A stretch of DNA of 64,000 nucleotides, from contig NZ_CP144212.1 of assembly GCF_041378895.1 (NCBI RefSeq), positions 3,209,501-3,273,500 on the forward strand, read 5' to 3'. Below, one piece after another: positions 8,785-18,122 of this stretch. This DNA is from Dechloromonas sp. ZY10 (GTDB lineage: Bacteria; Pseudomonadota; Gammaproteobacteria; Burkholderiales; Rhodocyclaceae). Every line of letters starts with the position of its first letter. Position 1 is the first letter of the stretch. Made by a program: the position numbers and the translations under genes. The notes beneath the pieces were generated by a model. That model saw only the letters and a program-made list of their open reading frames with translations, was not told where the DNA came from and ran no database searches.

Positions 8785-10848
8785 ATGCACTCACCGCCCG
8801 CCGCTCCCAGCCACGATCCCCGCCTGACCATGCTGCAGGCCGGCCTCGATCTGCTCGACCAGGGCATCACCGTGTTCGATGCCGACTTGCGCCTGGTCGC
8901 CTGGAACCGCACCTTTCTCGAACTGCTCGATTTCCCCGAGTCGCTGGCGGTCGTCGGCACCCCGTTTGCCGACTTCATCCGCTACAACGCCGAGCGCGGC
9001 GAGTACGGCCCCGGCGAGGTCGAGGCTCAGGTCGCCGAACGGCTGGCGGCAGCCGCCAGCTTCCAGCCGCATGTGCGCGAACGCCAGCGGCCGAACGGCC
9101 GGGTTCTGCTGCTGCGCGGCGAGCCCTTGCCCGAGCGCGGCTTCGTCACGCTGTACACCGACATTACCGAGCAACGTTACATCGAGCACCTGACCGAGCA
9201 CCAGAACATCCAGCTCGAAGAGCGGGTGCGCCGGCGTACCGCCCAGCTGGAAAACGCCAACGCCAACCTGCGCCGGGCAATTACCGAGAAGGAAAGCATT
9301 GCCGCCGCGCTCAAGCGCAGCGAGGAACGCCTGCGCCTGATCAACGACACCATCCCGATCCTGATCGGCTACGTCGACGCCAACGAGGTGTACCAGTACG
9401 CCAATCGAGGCTACGCCGAGTGGTTTGCGCCGCCGGGCGGCACCGTGATCGGCCGCTCGGTGCCCGACGTGGTCGGACGCGAGGTTTACGCCCAGGTGCG
9501 CGACCCGGTCAAAAAGGCGCTGGCCGGGCAGCAGGTCAGTTACGAGTATCAGAAGGAACGCCACGGCGAAACGGTCTTTGCGCGCAGCACCCTGGTCCCG
9601 GAAATCACGCCGGAAGGCCGTACGCTGGGCTTCTTCGTCTTCGCCTACGACATCACCGAGCAGAAGCGGATGCAGGCGGCGCTGATCCAGGCGCAGAAGA
9701 TGGAAGCCATCGGCCAGCTGACCGGCGGCCTGGCGCACGACTTCAACAATTTGCTGACGGTGATCATCGGCAACCTGGCGGCGCTGCAGGACCATCTGCC
9801 CAAGGCGGCAAGCGGCGATGCCACGGTCAACGCGGCGGTGAACGAATTTGTCGAACCGGCGCTGCAGTCGGCGCGGCGCGGCGTACAGCTGATCAAGCGA
9901 CTGCTCACCTATTCCCGGCAGCAACCCTTGCTGCCGGAAGCGGTCGATCTCGGCCAGCTGCTGGCCAGCCTGTCGAAATTACTGCGCCGCTCGCTCCCCG
10001 AGCCGATTGCGATTTCGACCGACCTCGGCAGCCAGCCGATCCACGCCTTGGCCGATCCCGGCCAGCTGGAAAGCGCAGTGCTCAATTTTGCGCTCAACGC
10101 CCGCGATGCGATGCCCGACGGCGGCGTGCTTCACCTCGCTTGCCGCCCGGTCGAACTGTCGACCGATGCCGCCGCCTTCGGCGTCGCCCCCGGCCACTAC
10201 GCGCTGCTCGAAGTCACCGACAACGGCTGTGGCATGGATGCGGCAACGCTGGCGCGGGCTTTCGACCCCTTTTTCACCACCAAGCGCCTCGGCCTCGGCA
10301 GCGGCCTCGGGCTGGCGATGGCCGACGGCTTCGTCAAACAATCCGGCGGCGGCATCGCCATTCACAGTCAGCCCGGCGAAGGCACGGTAATCCAGATGGT
10401 GCTCCCGGCCACCCAGCCGGAGACGCACCCAGAACCGCCTCCCGAGGAAAGCAGCCAGCCCGGCGGTGGCGAGCTGGTGCTGCTGGTTGAGGACGACCCG
10501 CAGGTGCGGCGCATCGTCTGCCAGCAACTGGTCGACCTCGGCTACCCGGTGATCGAAGCCGAAGACGGCCAGCAGGCATTGCTGATGCTGGCGCAGATTC
10601 CTGACATCCGCCTGGTAGTCAGCGACGTACTGATGCCGGGTGGACTCAACGGCCGCCAGCTGGCTGAGCGCATCGCCGGCGAATTTGCCGATAAGCGCTG
10701 CCTGCTGATCAGCGGTTATACCGACGAGGAAGGCCAGGGCGCCGCCGACAGCGGACTGGGCGCACAGATTCCAGTTCTTGCCAAACCGTTCACCCGCCAG
10801 GAACTGGCGCGCGCCCTGCACGCCACCTTTTCCTCCAGCCAAAGCTAA
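8785..10848 (+). CDS. PAS hybrid sensor histidine kinase with C-terminal receiver
   Basis: Cytoplasmic 687-residue kinase, no membrane segment. Layout: a PAS-like domain at about 12-125 (LLDQGITVFDADLRLVAWN), a coiled coil at about 130-180, a second PAS domain at about 185-295 (NDTIPILIGYVDANEVYQYAN, ending in FAYDITEQKRMQ), a histidine phosphoacceptor motif GGLAHDFNNLL with His318, an ATPase domain with the N box NFALNARDAMPDGG and G boxes DNGCGMD and GLGSGLGLAM, and a receiver domain at about 565-687 with Asp614 in VVSDVLMPGG. The regulator gene follows 4 bases later. The input signal is unknown; lack of TM segments points to an intracellular cue. Confidence 0.93.
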   Translation: MHSPPAAPSHDPRLTMLQAGLDLLDQGITVFDADLRLVAWNRTFLELLDFPESLAVVGTPFADFIRYNAERGEYGPGEVEAQVAERLAAAASFQPHVRERQRPNGRVLLLRGEPLPERGFVTLYTDITEQRYIEHLTEHQNIQLEERVRRRTAQLENANANLRRAITEKESIAAALKRSEERLRLINDTIPILIGYVDANEVYQYANRGYAEWFAPPGGTVIGRSVPDVVGREVYAQVRDPVKKALAGQQVSYEYQKERHGETVFARSTLVPEITPEGRTLGFFVFAYDITEQKRMQAALIQAQKMEAIGQLTGGLAHDFNNLLTVIIGNLAALQDHLPKAASGDATVNAAVNEFVEPALQSARRGVQLIKRLLTYSRQQPLLPEAVDLGQLLASLSKLLRRSLPEPIAISTDLGSQPIHALADPGQLESAVLNFALNARDAMPDGGVLHLACRPVELSTDAAAFGVAPGHYALLEVTDNGCGMDAATLARAFDPFFTTKRLGLGSGLGLAMADGFVKQSGGGIAIHSQPGEGTVIQMVLPATQPETHPEPPPEESSQPGGGELVLLVEDDPQVRRIVCQQLVDLGYPVIEAEDGQQALLMLAQIPDIRLVVSDVLMPGGLNGRQLAERIAGEFADKRCLLISGYTDEEGQGAADSGLGAQIPVLAKPFTRQELARALHATFSSSQS

Positions 10849-10852
10849 TGCC

Positions 10853-11566
10853 ATGAAAGACAGCGAAGCCGGAAAAATGATCGTCGTCGTCGAAGACGAT
10901 CCGGACATTGCCCGCATCATTGAACAATCGCTCAAGGACTTCTCGTTCCGCACCGCCTGGTGCCGCAGCGGCGGTGACCTGCTGCGCCGCCTGCGCAGCC
11001 TCGGCCCCGACCTGTGCATCATCGACCTCGGCCTGCCCGACATGGACGGGATCGAGGCGATGCAGAAGGTGCGCGCCGAATCGGCCTGCGGCATTCTGAT
11101 CCTGACCGGGCGCGCGCACGTCAGCGACCGGGTGATGGGTCTGGAAATGGGTGCCGACGATTACATGCTCAAACCCTTCGAGCCGCGCGAATTGGTCGCC
11201 CGCGTGCGCAGCATCCTGCGCCGGCGCGAAGGGACGGCGGCACCGCAAGCCAAGCAGGTCGCCGAATTTGCCGGCTGGCGTTTCAATCTCGGCAACAACA
11301 GCCTGCACGGCCCCGGCGGCGAAGAACATGGCCTGAGCACCTCGGAGGCCGAGTTGCTCAAGGTCTTCGTCAAGAATCCCAACCGGATTTTGCAGCGCGA
11401 GCAGCTGATGGGCAGCCGCGACCTGTCGCCGACCGACCGCGCCATCGACGTTCGCGTTTCACGCCTGCGCCGCAAGCTGGAAGCCGACCCGGAACGGGCA
11501 GCGCTGATCAAAACTGTCTATGGCGCCGGCTACCTGTTCATGACCACGGTCAACTGGCTGGAATAG
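10853..11566 (+). CDS. OmpR/PhoB-family response regulator
   Basis: DNA-binding partner of the preceding hybrid kinase. The 237-residue product has a receiver domain with VVVEDDPDIARI, phospho-acceptor Asp58 in CIIDLGLPDMDG and switch residues ILTGRA and MLKPFEP, then a winged-helix domain ending in DRAIDVRVSRLRRKLE and IKTVYGAGYLF. An ATG overlapping the kinase stop reads directly into TGA, so the next ATG at 10853 is the start. The pair may form a phosphorelay or compete for phosphate with the kinase receiver domain. Confidence 0.93.
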   Translation: MKDSEAGKMIVVVEDDPDIARIIEQSLKDFSFRTAWCRSGGDLLRRLRSLGPDLCIIDLGLPDMDGIEAMQKVRAESACGILILTGRAHVSDRVMGLEMGADDYMLKPFEPRELVARVRSILRRREGTAAPQAKQVAEFAGWRFNLGNNSLHGPGGEEHGLSTSEAELLKVFVKNPNRILQREQLMGSRDLSPTDRAIDVRVSRLRRKLEADPERAALIKTVYGAGYLFMTTVNWLE

Positions 11567-11586
11567 GAAAAATCAGCCAAAACCAC

Positions 11587-11608
11587 GGGCCGGCACCAAC
11601 GCCGGCCC
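11587..11608. terminator. Bidirectional hairpin between regulator and kup
   Basis: Perfect 8-bp stem GGGCCGGC / GCCGGCCC with a 6-base loop between two convergent genes. T-rich stretches follow on the minus strand (TTTTGG then TTTTT), so it probably ends kup and may also end the regulator gene. Confidence 0.65.
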
Positions 11609-11624
11609 ACTCAATGGCTAAGGC

Positions 11625-13508
11625 TTACAACACCACCTGCGAGCCCAACTCGACTACCCGGTTCGACGGAATACGGAAGAAGGCGGTGGCGCTGCCGGCG
11701 TTGCGGAACATCGCCACGAACAGCAGGCTGCGCCAATAGGCCATTTCCGAGCCGAGCTTGGGAATCAGGGTTTCGCGGCCGAGGAAAAACGAGGTATCCA
11801 TCGGGTCGACCGTGAGACCGCAGGTCGCGCAATGCGCCAGTGCCGCCGGGATGTCCGGCTCGTCCTTGAAGCCATAACGTACCCGCACCGTCGCGAAACC
11901 GCCCGGCAGCAACTCGACCGCCACCCGCTCGTGTTCGCCGACGTAAGGCACCTCCAGCACGGCAACGCTGAGGATCAGCACCCGTTCGTGCAGTGCCTTG
12001 TAATGTTTGAGGCTGTGCAACAGCGCATGCGGCACGCTTTCCGGGTGCTGGGTCATGAACACCGCCGTCCCCGGCACGCGCTCGACACCGCCGGCAACCA
12101 GGCTGGCGACGAAAGGCTGCAAGGCCATCGCGTCCTTGTCCAGGCGCGCAGCGAGTACTTCCCGGCCACGCTTCCAGGTGGTCAGCAGGACGAAAATCAG
12201 CAACCCGAAGGCGAGCGGGAACCAACCGCCATCGGGAATCTTGACGCTGTTAGCGAAAAAGAAGGCGCTATCGATGACGATGAAGGGCAAGGCGCCGGCC
12301 ACCGCCCGCCACGGACTCCAGTCCCACAGGCGCACCGCCACCGCGATCGCCAGCAGATTGGTGATCAGCATGGTGCCGGTCACGGCGATGCCATAAGCTG
12401 CCGCCAGGTTGGACGAGGACTGAAACTCGATCACCAGCACGATGATCGCCAGCAGCAAGACCCAGTTGATCGCCGGCAGGTAGATCTGGCCGATTTCCTG
12501 CGCCGAGGTGTGCTGGATTTCCAGACGCGGCGTGTATCCAAGCTGGATCGCCTGCTGGGTGATCGAGAAGGCGCCGGAGATCACCGCCTGCGAAGCGATG
12601 ATGGTGGCGACGGTGGCCAGGATCACCAGCGGATACATTGCCCACTCGGGCGCCAGCAGGTAGAAGGGATTCTCCACCGCCGCCGGATCAGCCAACAGCA
12701 AGGCGCCCTGGCCGAAATAATTGAGCAGCAACGCCGGCATCACATAGCCCAGCCAGGCGTACTGGATCGGCCGCGCACCGAAATGCCCCATGTCGGCGTA
12801 CAGCGCTTCGGCGCCGGTGATGCACAGCACCACCGCCCCCAGCGAGAGGAAGCCGAGCACGCTATTGCCTTGCAGGAAGGCCAGCGCATACAGCGGATTG
12901 ATCGCCGCCAGCACCGCCGGCTGCTGCACCACCGCGCTCAGGCCGAGCAAGGCGATGGTCGCGAACCAGAGCAGCATCACCGGCCCGAACAGCGCCCCGA
13001 CGCTGGCCGTGCCGCGCCGCTGGAAGACGAACAGGAGCACCAGCACCGCCAGCGTGATCGGCTGCACATAGGGCTTGAACGCCGGAGTGATGATTTCCAG
13101 CCCCTCGACTGCCGAGAGCACCGAAATTGCCGGCGTGATCACTCCGTCGCCGTAAAACAGCGCCGCGCCGAACAAGCCGAGCGCGACCAGACAACGCTGC
13201 TGCCAGCTGCCGGGACGCCCCTTTTGCAGCGCCAGCGTCATCAGCGCGATGATCCCGCCCTCGCCCTTGTTGTTGGCGCGCATGATGAAGGACACGTACT
13301 TGACGGTGACCACGATGATCAAGGTCCAGAAAAACAGCGACAGGACCCCGAGCACGTTGCCCGGCGTGATCGGCACCGGATGGTGCGCACCGCCGAAAAC
13401 CTCCTTCAGCGAATACAGCGGACTGGTGCCGATATCGCCATAGACCACCCCCAGAGCGGCCAAGGTCAGCGTCGCCAGGCGTGCCTTGTTTGGTTCGGTA
13501 TGTTGCAT
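11625..13508 (-). CDS. kup: Low-affinity potassium/proton symporter Kup
   Basis: Inner-membrane K+ uptake protein of the KUP/HAK/KT family, 627 residues versus 622 in E. coli. It starts MQHTEPNKARLATLTLAALG and shows the family signature VVYGDIGTSPLYSLKEVFGG, FYGDGVITPAISVLSAVEGL and about 12 hydrophobic helices, then a cytoplasmic C-terminal domain (from about 455). GAGGGG lies 5 bases before the ATG at 13508; an ATG four codons upstream lacks such a site. It begins 8 bases after the kdpE stop, so it is the third gene of a kdpD-like/kdpE/kup operon. That arrangement is unusual, since kdpDE normally adjoin kdpABC. Confidence 0.95.
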   Translation of the reverse strand: MQHTEPNKARLATLTLAALGVVYGDIGTSPLYSLKEVFGGAHHPVPITPGNVLGVLSLFFWTLIIVVTVKYVSFIMRANNKGEGGIIALMTLALQKGRPGSWQQRCLVALGLFGAALFYGDGVITPAISVLSAVEGLEIITPAFKPYVQPITLAVLVLLFVFQRRGTASVGALFGPVMLLWFATIALLGLSAVVQQPAVLAAINPLYALAFLQGNSVLGFLSLGAVVLCITGAEALYADMGHFGARPIQYAWLGYVMPALLLNYFGQGALLLADPAAVENPFYLLAPEWAMYPLVILATVATIIASQAVISGAFSITQQAIQLGYTPRLEIQHTSAQEIGQIYLPAINWVLLLAIIVLVIEFQSSSNLAAAYGIAVTGTMLITNLLAIAVAVRLWDWSPWRAVAGALPFIVIDSAFFFANSVKIPDGGWFPLAFGLLIFVLLTTWKRGREVLAARLDKDAMALQPFVASLVAGGVERVPGTAVFMTQHPESVPHALLHSLKHYKALHERVLILSVAVLEVPYVGEHERVAVELLPGGFATVRVRYGFKDEPDIPAALAHCATCGLTVDPMDTSFFLGRETLIPKLGSEMAYWRSLLFVAMFRNAGSATAFFRIPSNRVVELGSQVVL

Positions 13509-13516
13509 GTTTCCCC

Positions 13517-14209
13517 TCATGGCTGAAAACGGTAGCCAACCCCGGTTTCGGTTAAAAAATGGCGCGGCTGGGTCGGATCGTCCTCCAGCTTTTGCCGCAA
13601 GCGGGCGACATAGACCCGCAGGTAATGCCCGCTCTCGACCGCAGCGGCGCCCCAGACTTCCCGCAGCAGGCTGCGCTGCGTCAGCACCTTGCCCGGCTGC
13701 GCCAGAAAGGCGAGCAGCAGGCGGTATTCGCGCGGCGTCAGATGCACCGCCTCGCCGTGGCGCAAAATTAGCCGCCGTGGCAGGTCGACCGTGAATGAGC
13801 CGCACTCGACCAGCGGCTGACCGCCGCCGGCCGCACGCCCCTGGCGGCGGAGCAAGGCGCGCACCCGCGCCCGCAATTCGCCGACGCCGAAGGGCTTGCA
13901 CAGATAATCGTCGGCCCCGGCATCGAGGGCTTCGATCTTGTCGTGCTCCTGCGCCCGCGCCGACAGGATCAGCACCGGAATGTCGGACCAGCCGCGCAGG
14001 TTGCGGATCAACTCGACGCCGTTGCCATCCGGCAAGCCGAGATCGAGGATCACCAGCTGTGGCCGTTGGGCCGCCGCTGCGGCCAGGCCTTGCCCCAGAT
14101 CGCCGGTTTCGATCCCGACACCGCCCTCTTCCTCGACCGCCAGCCGCACGACCCGCCGGATCTGCGGCTCGTCCTCGACGATCAAGACCCGGATCGCGTC
14201 GTGATTCAT
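13517..14209 (-). CDS. kdpE: KdpE-type response regulator
   Basis: OmpR-family regulator of 230 residues. The receiver domain has LIVEDEPQIRRVVRLAV, Asp56 in VILDLGLPDGNG and LILSARAQEHDKIEALDAGA. The C-terminal winged helix has LTPREYRLLLAFLAQPG and HYLRVYVARLRQKLE, and the protein ends in TETGVGYRFQP, all typical of KdpE. Its ATG overlaps the kdpD-like stop (ATGA) and has GGAGG upstream. It probably controls potassium uptake, perhaps kup itself. The inner receiver residues read GVGIETGD where the family usually varies. Confidence 0.9.
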   Translation of the reverse strand: MNHDAIRVLIVEDEPQIRRVVRLAVEEEGGVGIETGDLGQGLAAAAAQRPQLVILDLGLPDGNGVELIRNLRGWSDIPVLILSARAQEHDKIEALDAGADDYLCKPFGVGELRARVRALLRRQGRAAGGGQPLVECGSFTVDLPRRLILRHGEAVHLTPREYRLLLAFLAQPGKVLTQRSLLREVWGAAAVESGHYLRVYVARLRQKLEDDPTQPRHFLTETGVGYRFQP

Positions 14210-15735
14210 GCCCCCTCCTCGTCCGACCAGGCCGGCGGCTCGCCCACCGGCAAGCGAAAACTGACGCGTGCACCACCCTGCGCCCGGTTGCCGGCGACAA
14301 TCGTGCCGCCATGCGCCTCAACAATCGCCTTGCAAATCGCCAGCCCGAGGCCGGTGCCGGAAAGGCCCGACTCGCGCTCGCCGCGAACGAACATGGCAAA
14401 CAGTTCGGCCGGATCGCCGACCTGGAAACCCGGCCCGGCATCCTCAACCGCAACCTCGACCCAGGCATCGACGCGGCGCGCCGACAAGCACAGTTCGCTG
14501 CCGGCAGGAGCATACTTGGCGGAGTTTTCCAGCAGATTGCAGAGCACCCGCTCCAGCAATACCGCATCGAACTCCAGCCAAGGCAGATCAAGCGCCAGAT
14601 CGGTGCCGACCCGCAGCCCGGCAAGTACCGGCGCACTCAGCTTGAGGCTGGCACCCACCACCTCCTCCAGCGGCTGCCACTCCTTGCGCAGGCTGACCTG
14701 GCCGGCGTTGAGCCGGGCCATGTCGAGCAGGTTGCCGACCAGCCCGGCCATCCCGGCAGCCCGCTGATGCAGGGCCTCTGCCGTTTCCAGCGCCGCCGCC
14801 GGCAAGGGCGGCTTGATCAGGAACAGCGAATCGGCCAGCCCGACCAGCGCGGTCAGCGGCGTCCGCAAGTCGTGCGACAAGGCCGAGAGGATCGAACTGC
14901 GCAGCCGTTCGTCGAGCATCTGCAATTCGCTGCTGCGCGCCACCTCAACGTAATGCAGGCGCTCCAGCGCTACCGCCAGCAAGGAAGCCAGCGCGGCCAA
15001 TAGCGATTGTTCGGTGGCAGTTTCCATGCTCGCGGCCAGCGAATGCTCGACCGCCAGCACCCCGCGCAGCCGCATTGGCGCCTGCAGCGGCAGATACAGC
15101 GCAGCCAGCCCCAAGCCTTGCACGCTATCGCTGCGCACCCATTGCCCGCTCTCAAACGCCACCTGCGCCAGATGCGGCTCGACCGGGATTGCTGGAATGC
15201 CGGCCAGCGGCTGCAAGCTGCGCCGGGTTTCATCCGGCAGCAGCAGGCAGGCGCCAACCGCCAGTTGTTCGCGCAGGAAGCCGAGCACCTGTTCCGCCGC
15301 CTGCTGCCGGGTCAGGGCACCGGCCAGCTGCTGCGCCAGGCGGTAGAGCGCCAGCGTCTGCCGCTCGCGTCGTTCGGCTTCGGCGGCCCGCTGCGCCAGA
15401 GCCGAGGCGAAGTGGCTGGTGGTCAGTGCCGTCGCCAGCATCACCGCGAAAGTGACCAGATACTGCAAATCACTGACCGCCAGCGAAAAGCGCGGCGGCA
15501 CGAAAAACACGTCGAAGAGCAAGACGCTCAACACCGAGGCCAGGATCGCCGCCCGCCGCCCCCAGCGCACCGCGACCAATAACACGGTCAACAGGAACAA
15601 CATCACGATATTGGCTGGGTCGAGCACGCCATGCAGCGGTGTCGCCAGCGCGGTGGTGGCGGCACATGCGCTGACGGTGCCGAGCAGGCGGAGCGATTCG
15701 CGCGGTGAGCGGCGATTTGCGTCCAGGTTTGTCAT
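14206..15735 (-). CDS. Short KdpD-like sensor kinase lacking the N-terminal KdpD domain
   Basis: A 509-residue kinase matching only the C-terminal half of KdpD (about 890 residues in E. coli). It opens with four closely spaced hydrophobic segments (about 18-115, DUF4118-like: NIVMLFLLTVLLVAVRWGRR, ILASVLSVLLFDVFFVPPRF), then a GAF-like region (about 140-270), the phosphoacceptor motif LSALSHDLRTPLTAL with His288, and an ATPase domain (NLLENSAKYAPAGSELCL, GTGLGLAICKAIVEAHGG). The cytoplasmic Walker-A/USP region that binds nucleotide in full KdpD is absent: the start at 15735 has a strong AAGGAGG, and upstream sequence carries no KdpD-like motif. Divergence or an ancestral short form are both possible. 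Confidence 0.88.
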   Translation of the reverse strand: MTNLDANRRSPRESLRLLGTVSACAATTALATPLHGVLDPANIVMLFLLTVLLVAVRWGRRAAILASVLSVLLFDVFFVPPRFSLAVSDLQYLVTFAVMLATALTTSHFASALAQRAAEAERRERQTLALYRLAQQLAGALTRQQAAEQVLGFLREQLAVGACLLLPDETRRSLQPLAGIPAIPVEPHLAQVAFESGQWVRSDSVQGLGLAALYLPLQAPMRLRGVLAVEHSLAASMETATEQSLLAALASLLAVALERLHYVEVARSSELQMLDERLRSSILSALSHDLRTPLTALVGLADSLFLIKPPLPAAALETAEALHQRAAGMAGLVGNLLDMARLNAGQVSLRKEWQPLEEVVGASLKLSAPVLAGLRVGTDLALDLPWLEFDAVLLERVLCNLLENSAKYAPAGSELCLSARRVDAWVEVAVEDAGPGFQVGDPAELFAMFVRGERESGLSGTGLGLAICKAIVEAHGGTIVAGNRAQGGARVSFRLPVGEPPAWSDEEGA

Positions 15736-15860
15736 CGGGTTTGCCTCCTTGTGCCCTTGTTGCTGTGCAGCATTCTGGCAAGGCGGGCGTATAAATGTCG
15801 TAAACATTACGCACCGATTTGCCGGCAACGATCAGACGCCCGCAGGCAAGCTGTTCCCCC

Positions 15861-15891
15861 AAAAAAGCCAAGGGCGGCCATGCGCCGCCCT
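15861..15891 (-). terminator. Terminator of the EF-G-like gene
   Basis: Hairpin AGGGCGGC / GCCGCCCT (15871-15878 and 15884-15891) followed on the minus strand by TTGGC and six T residues (15866-15861). A second perfect palindrome CGGCCCG-GTAC-CGGGCCG (15910-15927) lies between it and the stop codon of the EF-G-like gene. Confidence 0.75.
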
Positions 15892-15933
15892 CTTGGGAAA
15901 TGCTGCGACCGGCCCGGTACCGGGCCGCTGGCC

Positions 15934-17988
15934 TTATTCGTCGTCGTCGCGCAATTCGAAGCGGCTGGCCAACTGCTGCTGAATCTGCGGTGGGACAGCG
16001 GCGTAGCGGGCAAAGTCGATGCGGTAACTGCCCTGACCGCCGGTCAGCGACTTCAAGCGCGACTGGTAGTCGTTGAGTTCGGCCAACGGCACTTCGCCGG
16101 CGATCACCATCTGCCCGTGGCTACGGCTGTCGGTCCCGGTGATGTGGCCACGGCGCCCGGACAGATCGCCGGTCAGGTCGCCGATGCTGGCCTCCGGGGC
16201 AACAATTTCGATCGCCACGATCGGTTCGAGCAGGATCGGCCTGGCGGCGCGGATCGCCTCGATCGCCGCCTTGCGCCCGGCAGTGGTAAATGCCACTTCC
16301 TTGCCGTCGACCGAGTGCGTCTTGCCATCGAAAATCGTGACCTTCAGGTCGTCGACCGTGTAACCGGCCACCACGCCGCCGGCCAGCGCCTGGCGCACGC
16401 CTTTTTCAACCGCCGGCATGAAGACGCCGGGAATCGCGCCGCCCTTGACCGCATCGACGAACTCGAAGCCCTCGCCGCGCGCTTTCGGCTCGATCCGCAG
16501 ATGCACCTCGCCGAACTGGCCGGCGCCGCCCGACTGCTTCTTGTGGCGATACACCGCCTCGGCCGGCTGGGTAATGGTTTCGCGGTAGGGAATACGCGGC
16601 GGCTTGGTCTCGACCTCCAGCTTGTACTGGCCGGCCATGCGCGCCAGCTTGGCCTTGAGATGGATTTCGCCAAGACCGCGAATCACCGTTTCGTTGCTGC
16701 TCGGGTGGCGTTCGACAACGAAGGTCGGGTCTTCCATCGCCAGCTTGCCGAGGATGTCGAACAGCCGCTGCTCGTCGCCCTTCTTGCGGGTTTCGACCGC
16801 CAGCCCGGCCATCGGCTTGGGAAAATCAAGTGGCTTGAGGTGAATGTGATCTTCGTCGTGCGAGTCGTGCAGTACGGCATCGAACTCGATTTCATCGACC
16901 TTGGCCACCGCGCCGATCTCGCCCGGCAGCAGTTGTTCGACCTCCTGCATTTCCTTGCCCTGCAGGCGGTACAGGTGCGCCACCTTGAACGGGCGCCGGG
17001 CATCGCCGACGAACAATTGTGCGTCCTTCTTCAGCATCCCCTGGTGCACGCGGAACACGGCAACCTTGCCCATGTAGGGATCGGCGACGATCTTGAAGAC
17101 ATGCGCCAGCACATGCTGGTCCGGATCCGGCTTGGCGGCGAAGGCCACCGCTGCGGAGCCCGGCTCGCCCCGCCAGAAGGGCGGCGGGTTGCCTTCGGTC
17201 GGGTTCGGCGCCAGCGTCGCCAGCACATGCAGTAATTGCGGAATGCCGGCGCCGGTCTTGGCCGAGACGAACAGGATCGGAATCAGATGGCCGGCACGCA
17301 GCGCCTTCTCGAACGGCGCATGCAGGCGCTCGGCATCGGGATCGGCACCGTCTTCGAGATACTGCGCGAGCAGGTCTTCGTCCTCCTCGACGATCTGGTC
17401 GATCAAGGCCCGATGCGCGGCGGCGACCGAGGCGAAATCGCTGTCGCCGTCGATCTGTTCCAGCACTTCGACGACATCGGCACCGCCGTGCGCCGGCAGG
17501 TCGAGCAGCAGGCACTCTTTGCCGAAACGTTCGCGCAAGTCGGCGACCAGCGCCGGCAGATCGACATTGTCGGCATCGATTTTGTTAACCACGATCATCC
17601 GGCACAGGCCGCGCTCGCCGGCATGGCGCATCATCCGCTCGGTCATCAACTCAACACCGGTCTGGGCATTGACCACCACCAGCGCGGTATCGACCCCGGC
17701 CAGCGCCGCCACCGCCTGGCCGGCGAAATCGGGATAACCCGGGGTATCAAGCAACTGAATGCGGGCGCCTTGATAGTCGCAGGCGGCCAAGGCGGAAAAC
17801 AGGCTGTGTCCGGCCTCCTTTTCCTGCGCATCGTGGTCGCACACCGTATTACCACGGTCGACGCTGCCCCGCGCCGGAATTGCACCGCTGGCGTGCAGCA
17901 GGGCTTCGGCCAAGGTAGTTTTACCGGCAGCCCCGTGGCCGACCAGCGCCACGGAACGGAGTTGCGCAACTTGCAGACGATCCGACAT
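15934..17988 (-). CDS. Elongation factor G-like GTPase (FusA paralog)
   Basis: Translational GTPase of 684 residues with G1 GHGAAGKTT (17-25), G3 DTPGYPDFAGQ (about 79) and G4 VVNKIDADN, then EF-G domains II-V (for example FRVHQGMLKKDAQLFVGDAR and VERHPSSNETVIRGLGEIHL). The G1 loop has HGAAGK where canonical EF-G has AHIDAGK, and the switch region carries an Asp/Glu-rich end (RDDDE). This marks the shorter EF-G-like paralog group found beside canonical fusA in many proteobacteria, not the essential factor. Its exact role is unsettled. AGGGAG precedes the ATG. No str-operon genes are near it. Confidence 0.9.
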   Translation of the reverse strand: MSDRLQVAQLRSVALVGHGAAGKTTLAEALLHASGAIPARGSVDRGNTVCDHDAQEKEAGHSLFSALAACDYQGARIQLLDTPGYPDFAGQAVAALAGVDTALVVVNAQTGVELMTERMMRHAGERGLCRMIVVNKIDADNVDLPALVADLRERFGKECLLLDLPAHGGADVVEVLEQIDGDSDFASVAAAHRALIDQIVEEDEDLLAQYLEDGADPDAERLHAPFEKALRAGHLIPILFVSAKTGAGIPQLLHVLATLAPNPTEGNPPPFWRGEPGSAAVAFAAKPDPDQHVLAHVFKIVADPYMGKVAVFRVHQGMLKKDAQLFVGDARRPFKVAHLYRLQGKEMQEVEQLLPGEIGAVAKVDEIEFDAVLHDSHDEDHIHLKPLDFPKPMAGLAVETRKKGDEQRLFDILGKLAMEDPTFVVERHPSSNETVIRGLGEIHLKAKLARMAGQYKLEVETKPPRIPYRETITQPAEAVYRHKKQSGGAGQFGEVHLRIEPKARGEGFEFVDAVKGGAIPGVFMPAVEKGVRQALAGGVVAGYTVDDLKVTIFDGKTHSVDGKEVAFTTAGRKAAIEAIRAARPILLEPIVAIEIVAPEASIGDLTGDLSGRRGHITGTDSRSHGQMVIAGEVPLAELNDYQSRLKSLTGGQGSYRIDFARYAAVPPQIQQQLASRFELRDDDE

Positions 17989-18122
17989 CTTTTTCTCCCT
18001 GAGTGGTGAATGCGGTCAGGGCGCGTCGGCGGCAGGAATGAAGGCTTGCCGGGCAACGCCCTGGGAACAACAAGCTGGGAAAGACTTTATGCCCCTCTGC
18101 TCGGCGAGGCAAGCCTGGAAAC

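Noticed and set aside
13770..13800. GTCGACCGTGA inside kdpE and similar strings in minC and kup
   Set aside because: All lie in conserved coding sequence without palindromic extension.
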